Of a DNA stretch of 9,272 nt, positions 6,834 to 9,272 are shown in pieces (the first letter of the stretch is position 1; every line of letters begins with the position of its first letter). The translations under genes and the position numbers were made by a program. This DNA is from JBAXXL01 sp038206725 (GTDB lineage: Bacteria; Bacteroidota; Ignavibacteria; Kapaibacteriales; UBA2268), in NCBI GenBank assembly GCA_038206725.1, contig JBBRAO010000065.1:1-9272 (forward strand), given 5' to 3'. The notes beneath the pieces were generated by a model. It saw nothing but the letters and a program-made list of their open reading frames with translations, had not been told where the DNA came from and searched no databases.

Positions 6834-7472
6834 TTATCTACCTTCATTAATTAAATCAATCATTCTTTGTGCTTCATCGGCCATTTCGGAATTTTCACCG
6901 GCTAAGGATATATATTTTTGAAAATCTGTCAAAGCCGCCTGATTGTTCTTCATCAATCTGAAGCAAGCCGCTCTACCATAATAAGCATCGGCATACTTTG
7001 TATTTTTTTCGATTGCTTTTCCGTATTTAACAATTGCTTTTTCATAATCACTTTTTATATATAAGGCGTTTCCCCAAGCATAATATATTTCAGCCATATC
7101 GGGCTTTAAATCGGATGCTTTTTGAAAATCGCTTACAGCAGAATTGATGTTGTTTAATTCAACATAGCAAACACCGCGAGCGAAATAAGCATCGGCATAT
7201 TTTTCATCAAGTGCTACCGCTTTATCGAAATCATTTAAAGCAGGCAAATACTGAGATTGATAAAACAATCCTAAACCACGACCATAATAAGCCGGTGCAT
7301 AAGATGCGTTTATCTTTATCGCTTCGTTATATAAAGTTACTGCTTTAGCATAATCCTTGGCTTTCACCGCCCTAAAGGCGTCTTCTATAGTTCCTGTCGT
7401 CTTTTGATCTTGAGCAATTAGATTTGATATGCAAAATATTATAGCAAAAATAATGATTATTATTCGTTTCAT
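6834..7472 (-). CDS. Exported TPR-repeat protein
   Basis: A 212-residue protein with a signal peptide (MKRIIIIIFAIIFCISNLIAQ, probable cleavage after Ala20). Nearly all the rest consists of five tetratricopeptide repeats of 34 residues. The repeats start near residues 29, 61, 95, 129 and 163, with signatures such as AYYGRGLGLF, AYFARGVCY, IYYAWGNALY and AYYGRAACF. TPR arrays bind other proteins, so this is most likely a periplasmic or membrane-associated scaffold. The cysteine at 14 lies within the hydrophobic core without a good lipobox, so lipidation is unlikely. The start is ATG 7472, preceded by an A-rich leader without a Shine-Dalgarno sequence. It is the first gene of the operon with the barrel protein and tryptophanase, and it diverges from the nitroreductase gene across a 147-bp spacer. 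Its partner protein is unknown; the barrel encoded next to it is the obvious candidate. Confidence 0.88.
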   Translation of the reverse strand: MKRIIIIIFAIIFCISNLIAQDQKTTGTIEDAFRAVKAKDYAKAVTLYNEAIKINASYAPAYYGRGLGLFYQSQYLPALNDFDKAVALDEKYADAYFARGVCYVELNNINSAVSDFQKASDLKPDMAEIYYAWGNALYIKSDYEKAIVKYGKAIEKNTKYADAYYGRAACFRLMKNNQAALTDFQKYISLAGENSEMADEAQRMIDLINEGR

Positions 7473-7560
7473 TTTTACACAAATTTGATAATAAAAAAAG
7501 CTAAATTAACTGTTTTTTAGTTAAAAAACCAATTTTGTGGATAGTATTGAGCAAAATTCA

Positions 7561-7568
7561 CAAAAATA
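7561..7568 (-). promoter_or_regulatory. Possible -7 box (TATTTTTG) for the TPR/tryptophanase operon
   Basis: Read on the minus strand this is TATTTTTG, matching the Bacteroidota consensus TAnnTTTG. It lies about 90 bp before the TPR start codon. No -33 TTTG at normal spacing is visible. It is supported only by the identical ten-base context upstream of the lipoprotein gene. Confidence 0.25.
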
Positions 7569-7619
7569 ATACAAACCCGTTTAATACGTTATAAGTTTTT
7601 TTATCATTGGTTATAGCGA

Positions 7620-8258
7620 ATGAAAATACTAATTTCATCATTTTTAATACTAATATGTAGTTATATGACAACTTTTTCACAAAACAAAATCCAATTACCA
7701 AAACCAGCATTAGATAAAGGCAAATCCCTGATGCAATGTCTTCAATTCAGAAAAACTACCCGCAACTTCACAACCGAAAAATTAAGCAATCAGCAAATCT
7801 CGAATATATTATGGGCGGCAAACGGATTAAACCGTCCCGAAGAGAATAGATACACCGCGCCGACAGCTATGAATATGCAAGAATTAAGCCTATATATAGC
7901 CAAAGAAGACGGATTATACTTTTACAACCCAATAGATAATTCACTCGAAAAATTATTCAATGACGACATCCGTCCAGAAACCGGAACGCAAGTATTTGTA
8001 GGAAAAGCCGATTTCGAATTGATAATAGTTGCCGATATTGCAAAAATGGATAAGGTTACCAATACTGAAAAATACCAGTTCTACGCCGGTCGCGACGCCG
8101 GTTATATTTCGCAAAATATATACCTAATCTGCGCTTCCGAAGGTGTCGGCACGGTGGCACGCGGTTCGTTTGACAATGATAAAATTGTTAAATTGATGAA
8201 GTTGGATAAGAATAAATTTATTACCTTAGTTCACACAATAGGATACATAAATAACTAA
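7620..8258 (+). CDS. Exported nitroreductase-fold flavoprotein (SagB-like)
   Basis: A 212-residue protein of the FMN-dependent nitroreductase superfamily, closest in style to SagB/ThcOx-type dehydrogenases. A signal peptide (residues 1-20, ending TTFSQ) precedes the domain. Visible motifs are RKTTRNF at 44-50, the usual basic segment contacting FMN phosphate; LSNQQISNILWAANGLNRP at 55-73, typical of the family's second helix; PTAMNMQEL at 81-89; GRDAGYISQNIYL at 157-169; and GVGTVARGSFD at 175-185, followed by a terminal HTIGY. The reaction is probably flavin-linked redox, but the substrate cannot be read from sequence. The signal peptide is notable because most characterised relatives are cytoplasmic. 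There is no Shine-Dalgarno sequence before ATG 7620, only an AT-rich leader. The RlpA-like gene starts 5 bp after its stop, so the two should be cotranscribed. Confidence 0.85.
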   Translation: MKILISSFLILICSYMTTFSQNKIQLPKPALDKGKSLMQCLQFRKTTRNFTTEKLSNQQISNILWAANGLNRPEENRYTAPTAMNMQELSLYIAKEDGLYFYNPIDNSLEKLFNDDIRPETGTQVFVGKADFELIIVADIAKMDKVTNTEKYQFYAGRDAGYISQNIYLICASEGVGTVARGSFDNDKIVKLMKLDKNKFITLVHTIGYINN

Positions 8259-8263
8259 ACGCA

Positions 8264-8989
8264 ATGCTCCGTTATTCAATCATATTAATGCTACTTACTA
8301 TATTTTTCACCTTTGACTCCAAAACTCAGGAAAATGAATTCATATTAAGAAGCCAGACTTATTTTGACTTTGTTGAATCGGACACAGCCACAGCCCCAAT
8401 TATTTATGAGGAACTAAACGAGTGCCCCGGTAGGTTATTTAAACAACTGGGCATAGCCTCGTACTACGCCAATTATTTTCACGGTCGAAAAACCTCGAGC
8501 GGGGAGATATTCAATCAAAACAAGCTTACAGCGGCGCATTTGGACCTGCCATTTGGCACAATAGTAAAAGTAGTCAATCTTAGCAATATGCGATTTACAT
8601 TCGCTCGTGTAAATGACCGTGGTCCCTTCGTACCACCAAGGATTATTGATTTATCTCGCTCCTGCGCTCAAGAAATTGGTGTAACCGGATTATCGGATGT
8701 GGAGATATCCGGTTTGTCCGTTTCGCTGAATATATTACCAATTAATATAGAATACTTTTTGGCATATTCTTTTGCTCAAGACCCTATGTGTATCGCTAAA
8801 GATATGTTGGTTGTAAAGGAAGTGTGCACCGATTTCGACGAAGCGGTAGAGACGTTCGAGGAATATGTCGAAACATTTACAACTAACGATTTTTTCCTGT
8901 GCCTCCCTGCCGATATATTCTTTCCGGCTTATTGGCGGAAGAATGACGCTAATTTTTATGTCTGCAGAATAAAGAGGCTGCATAAGTAG
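8264..8989 (+). CDS. RlpA-like double-psi beta-barrel protein (septal-ring lytic transglycosylase family)
   Basis: A 241-residue exported protein. After a signal peptide (about residues 1-20) and a short linker, the RlpA-type double-psi beta-barrel covers about residues 62-155. It shows GIASYYANYFHGRKTSSGE at 63-81, LTAAHLDLPFGTIVKVVNL at 88-106, VNDRGPF at 116-122 and RIIDLSRSCAQEIGV at 126-140. The acidic residues used by active RlpA enzymes, Glu81 and Asp118, are both kept, so cleavage of peptidoglycan glycan strands in the periplasm is plausible. Classical RlpA is a lipoprotein with a C-terminal SPOR domain. This protein has no lipobox, and its last 85 or so residues show no SPOR repeat but an acidic segment (near 186-205) and cysteines at 176, 188, 213 and 234. 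It follows the nitroreductase gene by 5 bp and ends at a clear terminator. Confidence 0.88.
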   Translation: MLRYSIILMLLTIFFTFDSKTQENEFILRSQTYFDFVESDTATAPIIYEELNECPGRLFKQLGIASYYANYFHGRKTSSGEIFNQNKLTAAHLDLPFGTIVKVVNLSNMRFTFARVNDRGPFVPPRIIDLSRSCAQEIGVTGLSDVEISGLSVSLNILPINIEYFLAYSFAQDPMCIAKDMLVVKEVCTDFDEAVETFEEYVETFTTNDFFLCLPADIFFPAYWRKNDANFYVCRIKRLHK

Positions 8990-9061
8990 AAAAAGAGTCG
9001 AATTATTGATCGAAATTTTAAATCTATAAATGTTAAGTTCTATAGACAAGAAAAATAAATG

Positions 9062-9091
9062 AAAGGATAGGTTGCGACCTGTCCTTTTTTT
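9062..9091 (+). terminator. Intrinsic terminator of the nitroreductase/RlpA operon
   Basis: AAAGGATAGGT at 9062-9072 pairs with ACCTGTCCTTT at 9077-9087 (11 bp, one U-G pair) around a TGCG loop. The T run continues to 9091. It lies 72 bp after the RlpA-like stop codon, and the bases between hold no gene I can support. Confidence 0.9.
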
Positions 9092-9146
9092 GTCATAACT
9101 GAGAATAATATAACAGAACTATTGGCATTCTAAATTAATTTATTTT

Positions 9147-9177
9147 AATAAAGCAAAATCTTCGACTTTGTTTTATT
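9147..9177. repeat. Imperfect AT-rich hairpin upstream of the right-edge gene
   Basis: AATAAAGCAAAATC at 9147-9160 and GACTTTGTTTTATT at 9164-9177 form a 14-position stem with one G-U pair and one mismatch around a TTC loop. It lies in the spacer between the RlpA terminator and the last gene. It might be a leader structure or a minor terminator; low complexity makes chance possible. Confidence 0.35.
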
Positions 9178-9235
9178 ATTTTAGAAACGGAAATTAATTG
9201 TAAAAACAAATTAATATTTGTGAAACTTTAACAAA

Positions 9236-9241
9236 AGGAGG
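9236..9241 (+). promoter_or_regulatory. Perfect Shine-Dalgarno AGGAGG before GTG 9248
   Basis: AGGAGG ends six bases before a GTG codon, the ideal spacing, and is the strongest ribosome-binding site in the window. It is the main reason to call a gene start at 9248. Confidence 0.65.
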
Positions 9242-9247
9242 AAATTC

Positions 9248-9272
9248 GTGACTCATCAACCCCACACTTCAG
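9248..9272 (+). CDS. Start of an unidentified gene, cut by the window edge
   Basis: A GTG codon six bases after a perfect AGGAGG opens a frame reading M-T-H-Q-P-H-T-S before the sequence ends. Eight codons are too few to identify the product or show that the frame stays open. The call rests entirely on the ribosome-binding site and on position: it follows a terminator and a 156-bp spacer on the same strand. Confidence 0.5.

Noticed and set aside
3772..8989. Idea that the exported nitroreductase oxidises the indole made by tryptophanase
   Set aside because: The genes are divergent neighbours only, and nothing in the sequence indicates the nitroreductase's substrate.
8735..9049. Minus-strand open frame of 104 codons
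   Set aside because: It is antisense to the C-terminus of the RlpA-like gene, with no ribosome-binding site or recognisable motif.
1..9272. CRISPR array, insertion sequence, tRNA or defence system
   Set aside because: I found no regularly spaced repeats, transposase or integrase frames, cloverleaf-like sequence or defence-domain motifs on either strand.

Overview
The window looks like part of an AT-rich genome from the Bacteroidota or the wider Bacteroidota/Chlorobiota/Ignavibacteriota/Kapabacteria group. This rests on a DUF6029-type outer-membrane barrel, a Bacteroides-like tryptophanase, several exported proteins with short MKK/MKR-type signal peptides, mostly Shine-Dalgarno-poor starts, and TAnnTTTG-like boxes. 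The phylum is inferred from protein resemblance and is not proven. There are no tRNAs, rRNAs, insertion sequences, integrases or CRISPR arrays, so this reads as ordinary chromosome.

Layout. At the left edge (1-687, minus) is the N-terminal part of an unrecognised lipoprotein. A 323-bp AT-rich divergent spacer follows, then a long membrane-bound proton/sodium-pumping pyrophosphatase (1011-3419, plus), which ends at a very clear intrinsic terminator. The next 352 bp, between convergent genes, hold no gene but five hairpins in about 290 bp. The two outermost hairpins are the terminators of the genes on either side.

From 7472 down to 3772 on the minus strand lies a tight three-gene operon: an exported TPR-repeat protein, a DUF6029-like outer-membrane beta-barrel (3-bp gap), and tryptophanase (23-bp gap). 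Tryptophanase cleaves tryptophan to indole, pyruvate and ammonia. Its specificity residues (Asp124, Val379, Ile381, His448) separate it from the closely related tyrosine phenol-lyase. Linking a cytoplasmic indole-producing enzyme to two envelope proteins, with no visible tryptophan permease or leader peptide, is the most interesting organisational feature here.

Diverging from that operon is a plus-strand pair: a nitroreductase-fold (SagB-like) flavoprotein with a signal peptide, and 5 bp later an RlpA-like double-psi beta-barrel protein with a cysteine-containing C-terminal extension in place of a SPOR domain. The pair ends at a second clear intrinsic terminator. At the right edge a perfect AGGAGG ribosome-binding site precedes a GTG codon that probably opens another gene (9248 onward).

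The pyrophosphatase is divergent. It keeps the catalytic Asp/Lys/Asn set and the lysine associated with K+ independence, but has variant motifs that recall the Na+-regulated H+-pumping subfamily. No obviously new multi-gene defence or mobile system is visible.
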